NCBI GenBank assembly: GCA_030039135.1
Contig: JASHQN010000011.1
Span: 1-9,164, forward strand
DNA from: Thermoplasmata archaeon
Lineage (GTDB): Archaea > Thermoplasmatota > Thermoplasmata > Lutacidiplasmatales > UBA184
Length of the DNA: 9,164 nucleotides
Direction: 5' to 3'
Part shown: positions 1 through 4,998 of the stretch, in pieces
How positions within the stretch are numbered: the first letter of the stretch is position 1
How the letters are laid out: each line of letters opens with the position of its first letter
Translations under genes and position numbers: made by a program
The notes under the pieces: generated by a model
Databases searched by the model: none
Told to the model about the DNA's origin: nothing
What the model saw: only the letters and a program-made list of their open reading frames with translations

Positions 1-1491
1 GGCCAGGAGCCGCCGCGCGTAGGCGTTGATCGCCTCGTGGCACTCGATGCGGCCGAACCGCGCGTTCCGGTACCCCTGGTAGCCGAACGCGGTCACGAGA
101 ATCCACTTCAACATCTTCACCCGACGTTTCAGACGCATCGCCTCCTCGGGCGGGGTCCCGGCCCGCTGCATCGCGGCCTTGTAGGCGAGCCGCCGCGCGA
201 GCAGGGGAGCGAGCGTCCGCGGGATGAGGCCGACCTTCCGCACGCACGAACGGTAGCCCAGCCCGGGCGATCGGATCGGGCTCGTGGGGCAGCACCGGCA
301 CTCGAGCGTCTCCGCCGAGAGGTTGTTCCGCACCATGATCGACGGGTACAGGCTCGCGAAATCGAACTCGTCGACCCGGTCGTAGACGCCGACCGGCGGG
401 AGGAAGATCACGCCTCCGCGGTCGGCCGCGACGAGTCGGTCCCCGCGTCGGAACCCCTCGGGACGGTTCTTCTTCCACGGCACGTGGGCCCCGAGCGCGA
501 GCGCGTGGGCCATCTCCATCGCGGTGAAGCACGTCCCGGGCGACTGACGCACGACGGTCGCGAGCGAGAGGCGGGAGAGGCGAGCGGCGTCGACGAGCCC
601 GGGGATCTCGGCGTCGTCGTAGAGGAACGAGTTCTCCCGGTCGATGTGGAACCGGCCGGGAACGAGATACGCCGCGTCGCGGTGGCGGACCTGACCGTAC
701 GATTCGTAGATGAGCGCCGGCCGGAACGGGCGGAACGACGAGCGCTCCCGGCCGAGCTGGAACGTTTCGGGGCCGAGACCGCAGGCGAGGGCGCGCCGGT
801 AGAGCCACGGGAGGTCGAACGCGTCTCCGCCCCGCGTCAGGAGCACGTCGGGGTCGCTCCGCCCGAGCTCGACGACGAGGGCGCGCAGGACGGACTCCTC
901 GTCCCCCTCGAGCGTCATGTCCCCGAGGCGCACCGCACCGATCCGGCCGTCGGGCGGAGGAATCCGCCCCCGTCGCCCGCCCGCGATGCGGACCTCGAGG
1001 CGGGCCAGGCGGAGCGGGGGCACGGAGTAGTCGATCGTCTCGGCCGGCTCGGTCGCCGTGAGGCCGGTGCCGTGGCCGGCGACCGGCGCGAACGGATAGA
1101 GACCGTGGGCGAGATGGTAGAGCTGCGGGGGAACGAGGTCGACGTCGTAGAGACGGTACTTCTCGAAGTTCCCGAGCGCGTCGACCGTACGCGCGAGCGC
1201 GCGGCGGACCGAGTTGCGCGCGGGCGTGACCGACAGCACCGAGCGCGGCCGTCGGTCGTAGAGCGACGGCGCGACGACCTTCCGCTCGATCGACGCGACC
1301 GAGGAGAGCGCGGCGAGCCGGCGGGCGAGCGGGTCGAGGTCGGTCCGCGTACCGCTGACGAGGAACGGCGGGCGGAACTCGACCGCGGTGCGTCGGACCC
1401 GGCCGGTGGCCCGCTCCTTCCGCCAGAGGACGACCGACCGGCCGTCGTCGCTCTCGGTGATGTCGAGGAGCCAGCCGTCCGCGGACGCCAC
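1..1491 (-). CDS. polB2: PolB2-type family-B DNA polymerase, C-terminus cut off by window edge
   Basis: The 497 visible residues cover the N-terminal and exonuclease-like domains and the start of the palm/fingers of a family-B DNA polymerase. Motif A is DFASLYPSI with catalytic Asp377. The fingers motif B spans about 459-474 and keeps Lys462, but the usual NSxYG reads VTAFG, followed by YQGYRNARFGRIECHEAI. A cysteine cluster (Cys398, 400, 401, 416) follows motif A, as I recall for PolB2 relatives. The 3'-5' exonuclease looks dead: the exo I position reads RLE instead of D-x-E, exo II reads GGDAFD with Gly221 in place of Asn, and no clear exo III Tyr/Asp is seen. Motif C (DTD) lies outside the window. 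The GTG start at 1491 is 2 nt after the stop of the upstream small gene and has no clear Shine-Dalgarno, suggesting translational coupling. PolB2 enzymes are linked to lesion bypass in Crenarchaeota; a damage-tolerance role here is inference. Confidence 0.9.
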   Translation of the reverse strand, partial: MASADGWLLDITESDDGRSVVLWRKERATGRVRRTAVEFRPPFLVSGTRTDLDPLARRLAALSSVASIERKVVAPSLYDRRPRSVLSVTPARNSVRRALARTVDALGNFEKYRLYDVDLVPPQLYHLAHGLYPFAPVAGHGTGLTATEPAETIDYSVPPLRLARLEVRIAGGRRGRIPPPDGRIGAVRLGDMTLEGDEESVLRALVVELGRSDPDVLLTRGGDAFDLPWLYRRALACGLGPETFQLGRERSSFRPFRPALIYESYGQVRHRDAAYLVPGRFHIDRENSFLYDDAEIPGLVDAARLSRLSLATVVRQSPGTCFTAMEMAHALALGAHVPWKKNRPEGFRRGDRLVAADRGGVIFLPPVGVYDRVDEFDFASLYPSIMVRNNLSAETLECRCCPTSPIRSPGLGYRSCVRKVGLIPRTLAPLLARRLAYKAAMQRAGTPPEEAMRLKRRVKMLKWILVTAFGYQGYRNARFGRIECHEAINAYARRLLA

Positions 1492-1493
1492 GG

Positions 1494-1748
1494 TCAGCGG
1501 GCGGCCGAGCGGGCCGGCGGGTCGATGGGCAGCCGCCGGGCGAGGTCGAGAAGGACCGAGAGAAGGATCGACTCCAATAGGTCGGGGCTCCCGATGTACG
1601 TCGCCTGGGCCGCGTAGCGACGGGCGCCGCGGCAGAGCGTCGCGAAGGCGGCGCGCTCTTCGGGCGTCGTGAGGAGCCGCCCGAACTCGTCCCAGCGCTT
1701 CATCCGCTCCTCGAGCGCCTGGCGGTAGGTCGGGGCGGTACGTCCCAC
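1494..1748 (-). CDS. Small helical protein of unknown function in the PolB2 cassette
   Basis: This 84-residue protein sits between the RecA-like gene and the polymerase gene. It is predicted mostly helical, with charged N-terminal helices (residues about 7-45) and an amphipathic or hydrophobic C-terminal helix around residues 55-74 (LLESILLSVLLDLARRL). There is no signal peptide, metal site or nucleotide-binding motif. I chose the GTG at 1748 because a near-perfect Shine-Dalgarno, GGAGGTGATC (1760-1751), precedes it, with the GGAGG core 7 nt away. This start overlaps the RecA-like gene by 49 nt. An alternative ATG at 1703 makes a classic ATGA overlap with the RecA-like stop and would give 69 residues. 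I recall similar short proteins beside PolB2 genes in other prokaryotes but cannot name a family. A role as adaptor between the RecA-like protein and the polymerase is only an inference. Confidence 0.75.
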   Translation of the reverse strand: MGRTAPTYRQALEERMKRWDEFGRLLTTPEERAAFATLCRGARRYAAQATYIGSPDLLESILLSVLLDLARRLPIDPPARSAAR

Positions 1749-2584
1749 GCGATCACCTCCTCGGCGGAGCCGCCGCCGAACTCCTCGATCCCGTGCTGGC
1801 CCCGAGGCCGGGGCACGCACGCGAGGCGGGCATCGTCGCGCAGCGCGCGCAGGCGCACGGTACCGGGCCCACGGGCGATCGTGAGGAGGTCGCACCAGCG
1901 GGGGCCCTCGTCCGCGAGGCCAGGGAACTTGTCGAGGCCGCCGGGGTCGAGCGTGACGAGGAGCGGGACGCGGACGCGATCGGTGAGCGCGCGCAGGGTC
2001 CGGGCGACGTGGCGCAGGAGCGCCGCGCGCTCGTCGTCCGGCACCTCGTCCGCGGTGAAGAGCGTGGGGAGGTCGTGGGCGACGAGAAGGGTCGGGGGAT
2101 GCCGCCGCGCTTCGGTGGCCCAGCCGTCGACGAGCGCGACCATCTGGTAGGCGGTGAACGCCCGGGCGAGGCGAATCCGCGCGACCGTCTCGGTCGCGTC
2201 CACCCCGAGCGATCGGCCGAGCTCGCCGACCCGGTACGGGTGGAACCGGTTCGCTCCCTCGAGGAGCGAGACCCGCCCCCGGGCGCGGGCGCTTCCGGCG
2301 TAGAGGAGCTCGAGGATCGGCTCGACCGCGGCTCGCGAACCGATCCAGAGGGTCGCCTCGCCCGGGGCGAACCGCGCCGCGAGCCACCGGAAGAGCGCGG
2401 GCTCGGGAGGGAGGATCGGGCGGGCCCGCGCCGCTCGGCCGTGCGGGGCGAGGCGGATCCGAGGGATCGCGACCTGCGGAACGGGGCGGGCCGGTGCGGC
2501 GAGCGGGAGACGCTCGACCGGTTCCCCCTCGTCGGCCGTCCCGTCCGGGGCGATCACCGGTTCGAAGTCGATCGTTCCCGACAT
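1700..2584 (-). CDS. RecA/RadA-superfamily protein with a degenerate Walker A motif
   Basis: This 294-residue protein resembles RecA/RadA/KaiC-type ATPase cores. Residues 108-150 carry a pattern seen in this group (LEGANRFHPYRVGELGRSLG, then RIRLARAFTAYQ), and a Walker B-like hydrophobic strand ends in Asp171 (TLLVAHD), followed by a conserved-looking TLFTADEVPDDE segment. Where the P-loop GxxxxGK[ST] should be (about 77-94) the sequence reads ATLWIGSRAAVEPI, with no GKS/T, so ATP hydrolysis is doubtful. The first 60 residues are Pro/Ala/Arg-rich and probably disordered. The ATG at 2584 follows a TATA-like box by a distance fitting a short leader. It is the first gene of a minus-strand cassette ending in the PolB2 polymerase. 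A non-catalytic recombinase-like accessory to that polymerase is the most likely role, by analogy with ImuA; this is not shown by the sequence. Confidence 0.8.
   Translation of the reverse strand: MSGTIDFEPVIAPDGTADEGEPVERLPLAAPARPVPQVAIPRIRLAPHGRAARARPILPPEPALFRWLAARFAPGEATLWIGSRAAVEPILELLYAGSARARGRVSLLEGANRFHPYRVGELGRSLGVDATETVARIRLARAFTAYQMVALVDGWATEARRHPPTLLVAHDLPTLFTADEVPDDERAALLRHVARTLRALTDRVRVPLLVTLDPGGLDKFPGLADEGPRWCDLLTIARGPGTVRLRALRDDARLACVPRPRGQHGIEEFGGGSAEEVIAWDVPPRPTARRSRSG
1751..1760 (-). promoter_or_regulatory. Strong Shine-Dalgarno of the small PolB2-cassette gene
   Basis: On the minus strand this reads GGAGGTGATC, complementary over its whole length to the usual 3' end of 16S rRNA. 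The GGAGG core is 7 nt from the GTG at 1748. It lies inside the coding sequence of the RecA-like gene and is the main reason for choosing GTG 1748 over ATG 1703. Confidence 0.75.
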
Positions 2585-2615
2585 CGAGGATCCGGCGGAA
2601 TCGAGGGGGTCGACG

Positions 2616-2625
2616 GCTCTAAAGC
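2616..2625 (-). promoter_or_regulatory. Probable TATA box of the RecA-like/PolB2 cassette
   Basis: The minus strand reads GCTTTAGAGC in an otherwise GC-rich 94-nt gap. Its centre is about 36 nt before the ATG at 2584, so transcription starting about 26 nt downstream would leave a leader of roughly 10 nt. The match is weak, and no B-recognition element is clear. Confidence 0.4.
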
Positions 2626-2653
2626 GACCGCTCGGGAGCCCCTGAAACAGGGT

Positions 2654-2672
2654 CGGGAACGGGGCGTTCCCG
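2654..2672. other. Perfect 7-bp inverted repeat between DUF72 and RecA-like genes
   Basis: CGGGAAC and GTTCCCG are separated by the 5-nt loop GGGGC. The hairpin begins 6 nt after the DUF72 stop codon on the minus strand and lies upstream of the putative TATA box of the polymerase cassette. It could slow or end transcription of the DUF72 gene, or be an operator for the cassette. No T-run follows it, so it is not a typical terminator. Confidence 0.4.
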
Positions 2673-2678
2673 TGCGTT

Positions 2679-3446
2679 CTATCGGTCGAGGCGCGAGCTT
2701 CCCGGCGGGGGCGGAAGACCGAGCGCCTCGGCGAGGGAACGACCGTTCGTCGCCGCGTCGCCACGGAAGTGGTTGTTGAAGAACCCGTAGACGACGTCCG
2801 ATCCTTCGGCGAGCGTGCGCAACCGGGGCACCCACGACGCGAGCTCCTCGGCCGAGTAGGCGTAGTCGTACCACGTCGGGCTCCCGTGTCCGTGCCAGCG
2901 AACGTAGGCGAACGGCGCGGTGATGCGGAGATCGATCGGGAGGTGGGGCCCGTCCAGGACCACGTAAGCGAGATCGAACTCCTCGAGGAGCGCGTACGAC
3001 TCCGGCACGAGCCAGGACCGTTCGCGGAACTCGACGGCGACCGGGAGATCGCGGGGCAGCGACGTATAGAACGTCCGCACCGTCGCGGCATCGAACGGGA
3101 GAGAGGGAGGGAGCTGGAGGAGCGCGGCGGCGAACCGACCGGCGTCCCGGATCGGTTTCAGCACCGCGAGGAACCGCGCGACCTCCTCGTCGGTGCCGAC
3201 GAGACGGAGGTCGTGCGTGATCGTCTGAGGGAACTTCGCGGCGAACCGAAACCCGGCCGGAGTACGTCGGACCCACGACCCGGCGACCGACGGGGGCGGG
3301 AGTCGATAGAACGTCGAGTTGACCTCGACGATCGGGAAGAGGCTCGCGTAGTAACGGAGGCGGTCGGCGACGCCGCCCGGAGGGTAGACCCGACCGACCC
3401 ATTCGGGGTAGTCCCAGCCGCTCGTGCCGAGGAGGATCCGACCCAC
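2679..3446 (-). CDS. DUF72 (YecE-like) TIM-barrel protein
   Basis: This 255-residue protein belongs to the DUF72/YecE family, whose biochemical function is not established. The family landmarks occur in order: GTSGWDY at residues 7-13, VEVNSTFYRLP in the next strand, FRFAAKFPQTITHD, ALLQLPPSLPFD, VAVEFRERSW, FAYVRWHGHG followed by WYDYAYS, and a C-terminal VYGFFNNHFRGDAATNG. Together they describe a complete barrel of normal length. The GTG at 3446 places GTSGW six residues from the N-terminus, as usual in the family, and lies about 37 nt below a TATA-like box. A TTG at 3467 would add seven residues. The gene is on the same strand as, and upstream of, the RecA-like/PolB2 cassette, with a 94-nt gap holding a hairpin and a likely second promoter, so a shared transcript is possible but not needed. 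Confidence 0.93.
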   Translation of the reverse strand: MGRILLGTSGWDYPEWVGRVYPPGGVADRLRYYASLFPIVEVNSTFYRLPPPSVAGSWVRRTPAGFRFAAKFPQTITHDLRLVGTDEEVARFLAVLKPIRDAGRFAAALLQLPPSLPFDAATVRTFYTSLPRDLPVAVEFRERSWLVPESYALLEEFDLAYVVLDGPHLPIDLRITAPFAYVRWHGHGSPTWYDYAYSAEELASWVPRLRTLAEGSDVVYGFFNNHFRGDAATNGRSLAEALGLPPPPGSSRLDR

Positions 3447-3478
3447 GTCCGCGCCCGGGAACGACAACGCGAGCGGCC

Positions 3479-3486
3479 CGTTAACG
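3479..3486 (-). promoter_or_regulatory. Possible TATA element for the DUF72 gene
   Basis: The minus strand reads CGTTAACG, one of the few AT-containing stretches upstream of this gene. Its centre lies about 37 nt from the GTG at 3446, giving a leader of about 11 nt if transcription begins some 26 nt downstream. It supports GTG 3446 over TTG 3467, which would lie too close to the box. The match to an archaeal TATA box is weak. Confidence 0.3.
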
Positions 3487-3494
3487 CCTCGTTG

Positions 3495-3519
3495 AGGGCC
3501 CCAAAGGTGCTCGGGGCCT
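3495..3519. other. GC-rich inverted repeat in the divergent promoter region
   Basis: GGCCCC (3497-3502) and GGGGCC (3513-3518) can pair across a 10-nt loop, with a further G-T pair at the base. The repeat lies between the divergently read DUF72 and copper-protein genes. It might be an operator, but a 6-bp GC-only stem can arise by chance in DNA this rich in GC. Confidence 0.25.
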
Positions 3520-3549
3520 GATTCTCAACCAAGAGAGGGGCGTTCGGGA

Positions 3550-3557
3550 TTCTTAAG
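3550..3557 (+). promoter_or_regulatory. Probable TATA box of the blue copper protein gene
   Basis: TTCTTAAG is centred about 27 nt before the GTG at 3581, the spacing expected for a leaderless archaeal transcript. A 7-bp inverted repeat (GGCCGGG at 3557-3563, CCCGGCC at 3572-3578) fills the space between box and start codon and could bind a regulator at the initiation site. Confidence 0.5.
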
Positions 3558-3580
3558 GCCGGGGTCGCTCGCCCGGCCCC

Positions 3581-4246
3581 GTGCACGATACCGGGAACCG
3601 ATCGAGCCGCGTGAGGTTCGGCCTCGTCGTCGGACTCGCGATAGCGCTCTTCCTCGCTCCGGCCGGTGCGATCGCTTCTCCCGTACCGGCGGAGACGCTC
3701 CCGTCGTCGACCGCCAGCAGTTTCGTCTTCGTGAACGCCACGCAGGACTTTGAGTTCCAGCCGGACGCCGTGACGGTCAGCCCCGGCACCTTCGTCCACT
3801 TCGTGATCACCCAGGCCTCGGATGTCGAGCACACCTTCGATCTCTCGTCGCTCGCCAACTACACGATCCCGTCGGGCTACTCCTCCGGGCAGCTCGCGGC
3901 GTTCTTCTCGGCCCACCCGCCTCTCGTGAACCTCACGCTCAGCGCGTCGCCCACGGGAGCCGAGTACTTCGCCAACATCTCGGCGCCCCCGGTCGGAACC
4001 TACGAGTTCGTCTGCACGATCCATTTCGCCTACGGCATGGTCGGGATGCTGACCGTCGGAACGTCTTCGTCCTCGTCCACGTCGCCCTGGCTCGCCATCG
4101 AGATCGGCGTCGGCGCGGGGGCCGCGGTCATCGTGATCGGACTCGTTGTCTTCTGGGTCCGGCGACGTCACATAGCGGGTCCTCCGCCGGGCGTGGGTCC
4201 TTCCGGGCCGGAAACGGGCCCCGGTTCTCCGCCGGCGAACCCGTAA
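3581..4246 (+). CDS. Membrane-anchored blue copper (plastocyanin-like) protein
   Basis: This 221-residue exported cupredoxin has an N-terminal signal sequence (hydrophobic residues about 12-32, with Arg10 and Arg12 before it) and a cupredoxin domain over about 47-160. A single membrane helix follows at about 170-193, then Arg-Arg-Arg and a Gly/Pro-rich cytoplasmic tail. All four type-1 copper ligands are visible: His84 in VEHTF, and Cys145, His148 and Met153 in CTIHFAYGM, the plastocyanin spacing C-x2-H-x4-M. Four N-x-S/T sequons (Asn52, 93, 117, 132) and a serine-rich linker (161-168) fit an extracellular glycosylated domain. It probably passes single electrons on the outer face of the membrane, perhaps to a terminal oxidase; the partner is not in the window. 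The GTG at 3581 fits a leaderless transcript; a GTG at 3611 would start just before the signal core. Confidence 0.88.
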   Translation: MHDTGNRSSRVRFGLVVGLAIALFLAPAGAIASPVPAETLPSSTASSFVFVNATQDFEFQPDAVTVSPGTFVHFVITQASDVEHTFDLSSLANYTIPSGYSSGQLAAFFSAHPPLVNLTLSASPTGAEYFANISAPPVGTYEFVCTIHFAYGMVGMLTVGTSSSSSTSPWLAIEIGVGAGAAVIVIGLVVFWVRRRHIAGPPPGVGPSGPETGPGSPPANP

Positions 4247-4250
4247 TAAA
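4244..4250 (+). promoter_or_regulatory. Probable TATA box of the ferredoxin gene, overlapping a stop codon
   Basis: TAATAAA overlaps the TAA stop of the copper-protein gene. Its centre lies about 34 nt before the ATG at 4281, so transcription would start some 7 nt before that ATG. This allows the ferredoxin to be made independently of the copper protein, although read-through is also possible because no T-run lies between the two. Confidence 0.45.
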
Positions 4251-4280
4251 CCGCCTCGCTACCGCGCGAGCGGGATACGG

Positions 4281-4559
4281 ATGGTCCAGGTCGACATCGA
4301 CGTCGCGAAGTGCACGGGCTGCGCGCACTGCCGGGACGTCTGCCCCGTCAACGTCTTCGAGCTGAGGCCTCGCGACCAGTTGCCGGACGTCGTCGACGAC
4401 CCAGAGGTCGCCGCGAAGTTCCAATTCCGCGGGGAGAAATCGCTCGCGGTGCTCGGACCGGAGTGCATCGTATGCGAGGCGTGCCTCTTCGAATGCGAGG
4501 GCGAGTGCATCCTGATCACGGACGACGAGGGGAACGTCCACCGCTCGACCTACAAGTGA
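4281..4559 (+). CDS. 2[4Fe-4S] ferredoxin
   Basis: This 92-residue cytoplasmic electron carrier has two cluster motifs. The first is Cys11-x2-Cys14-x2-Cys17-x3-Cys21-Pro. The second is Cys62-x2-Cys65-x2-Cys68-x3-Cys72, where Glu73 replaces the usual Pro, and an extra cysteine follows at 76. By the standard arrangement Cys11/14/17 plus Cys72 hold one cluster and Cys62/65/68 plus Cys21 hold the other. The segment between the motifs is about 40 residues, longer than in short clostridial ferredoxins, and acidic around DVVDDPE. The protein is acidic overall, as is normal for ferredoxins. It stands alone between the copper-protein gene and the ATP synthase operon, so its redox partners cannot be read from context. 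The start is the only ATG near the first motif; a TATA-like box lies at suitable distance, and an oligo-T run follows the stop. Confidence 0.93.
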   Translation: MVQVDIDVAKCTGCAHCRDVCPVNVFELRPRDQLPDVVDDPEVAAKFQFRGEKSLAVLGPECIVCEACLFECEGECILITDDEGNVHRSTYK

Positions 4560-4594
4560 GGCCCTCCGGCTAAGTTTCGGCGGTCCCGCTCACG

Positions 4595-4600
4595 TTTTTT
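4595..4600 (+). terminator. Oligo-T terminator after the ferredoxin gene
   Basis: A run of six T lies 36 nt after the ferredoxin stop and just before the ATP synthase promoter. Archaeal RNA polymerase commonly terminates at such T-runs without a hairpin. It is the longest T-run I see in this GC-rich window, which strengthens the call. Confidence 0.6.
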
Positions 4601-4619
4601 CGCCGACCTCGGGGCAGCG

Positions 4620-4627
4620 TTAAATAG
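4620..4627 (+). promoter_or_regulatory. TATA box of the A-type ATP synthase operon
   Basis: TTAAATAG is the best TATA match in the window. Its centre is about 27 nt before the GTG at 4651, so the transcript probably begins at or next to the start codon of atpF (leaderless). The position directly after the ferredoxin T-run separates the two transcription units. Confidence 0.65.
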
Positions 4628-4650
4628 ACGGCGGCCCCGCCGGTGACGCC

Positions 4651-4989
4651 GTGCCCGAACCGCCGGTCGAGGAGGGGCGCACCGTCGTTCTCGGCGAGCG
4701 GCAGCTCGCGATCGGCTTCCGCCTGATCGGCCTCCAGGACGTCATCGACGTGACGCCGGAGAACGAGTTCGCGGAGTTCCAGCGGGTGATGAACGACGGT
4801 CGGTTCAATCTCGTGATCGCGAGCCAGTCGATCCGCGCCCATCTCTCCGAATCGCAGCGGGCCCACGCCGACGCCTCCCTTCACCCGCTCGTGGTCTTCG
4901 TCCCGACGCCGACCGGCGAGTACGAAGTGGAGAGCATCAACGCGCTCGCAAAGCGCGTGCTCGGCGTCACGCTCACGGTTCCGTCCTAG
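4651..4989 (+). CDS. atpF: A-type ATP synthase subunit F
   Basis: This 112-residue protein is subunit F of the archaeal A1Ao ATP synthase, a small Rossmann-like subunit that sits on the central stalk with subunit D. The N-terminal signature is visible as AIGFRLIGLQDVIDV (residues 20-34). It is followed by a strand NLVIASQSIRAHL and later HPLVVFVPTP. A C-terminal helix (about 93-107), typical of F, is predicted to reach up along the head. Length is normal for the family. The GTG start at 4651 has no Shine-Dalgarno but is placed for leaderless translation. It is the first gene of the operon; its stop TAG overlaps the Shine-Dalgarno of atpA. In many archaea F lies between C and A, so its first place here is unusual. 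Confidence 0.93.
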   Translation: MPEPPVEEGRTVVLGERQLAIGFRLIGLQDVIDVTPENEFAEFQRVMNDGRFNLVIASQSIRAHLSESQRAHADASLHPLVVFVPTPTGEYEVESINALAKRVLGVTLTVPS

Positions 4990-4996
4990 GAGGAGA
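4988..4996 (+). promoter_or_regulatory. Shine-Dalgarno of atpA
   Basis: AGGAGGAGA overlaps the stop codon of atpF and lies just before the GTG at 4999. It fixes that start and shows that internal genes of the operon use Shine-Dalgarno initiation, although the first gene appears leaderless. Confidence 0.7.
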
Positions 4997-4998
4997 AC

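Larger units (their letters stand above)
3447..3580. other. Divergent intergenic region between DUF72 and copper-protein genes
   Basis: This 134-nt gap between two divergently read genes holds both putative TATA elements, a 6-bp GC-rich hairpin at 3495-3519, and a second inverted repeat at 3557-3578. Its middle stretch (about 3519-3535) is relatively poor in GC. No small gene or RNA structure beyond these could be supported. Confidence 0.5.

Noticed and set aside
37..1617. Long plus-strand open frame of 526 codons
   Set aside because: It is antisense to the PolB2 and small cassette genes. Its product is Arg/Glu/Asp-rich with no recognisable motif, the usual look of an antisense frame in GC-rich DNA, while the minus strand shows clear polymerase motifs.
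1793..3521. Two plus-strand open frames (1793-2779 and 2769-3521)
   Set aside because: Both are antisense to the RecA-like and DUF72 genes and show only biased composition with no domain.
3158..4171. Minus-strand open frame of 337 codons
   Set aside because: It covers parts of the DUF72 and copper-protein genes in a wrong frame; its product is Arg/Asp/Glu-rich without domains.
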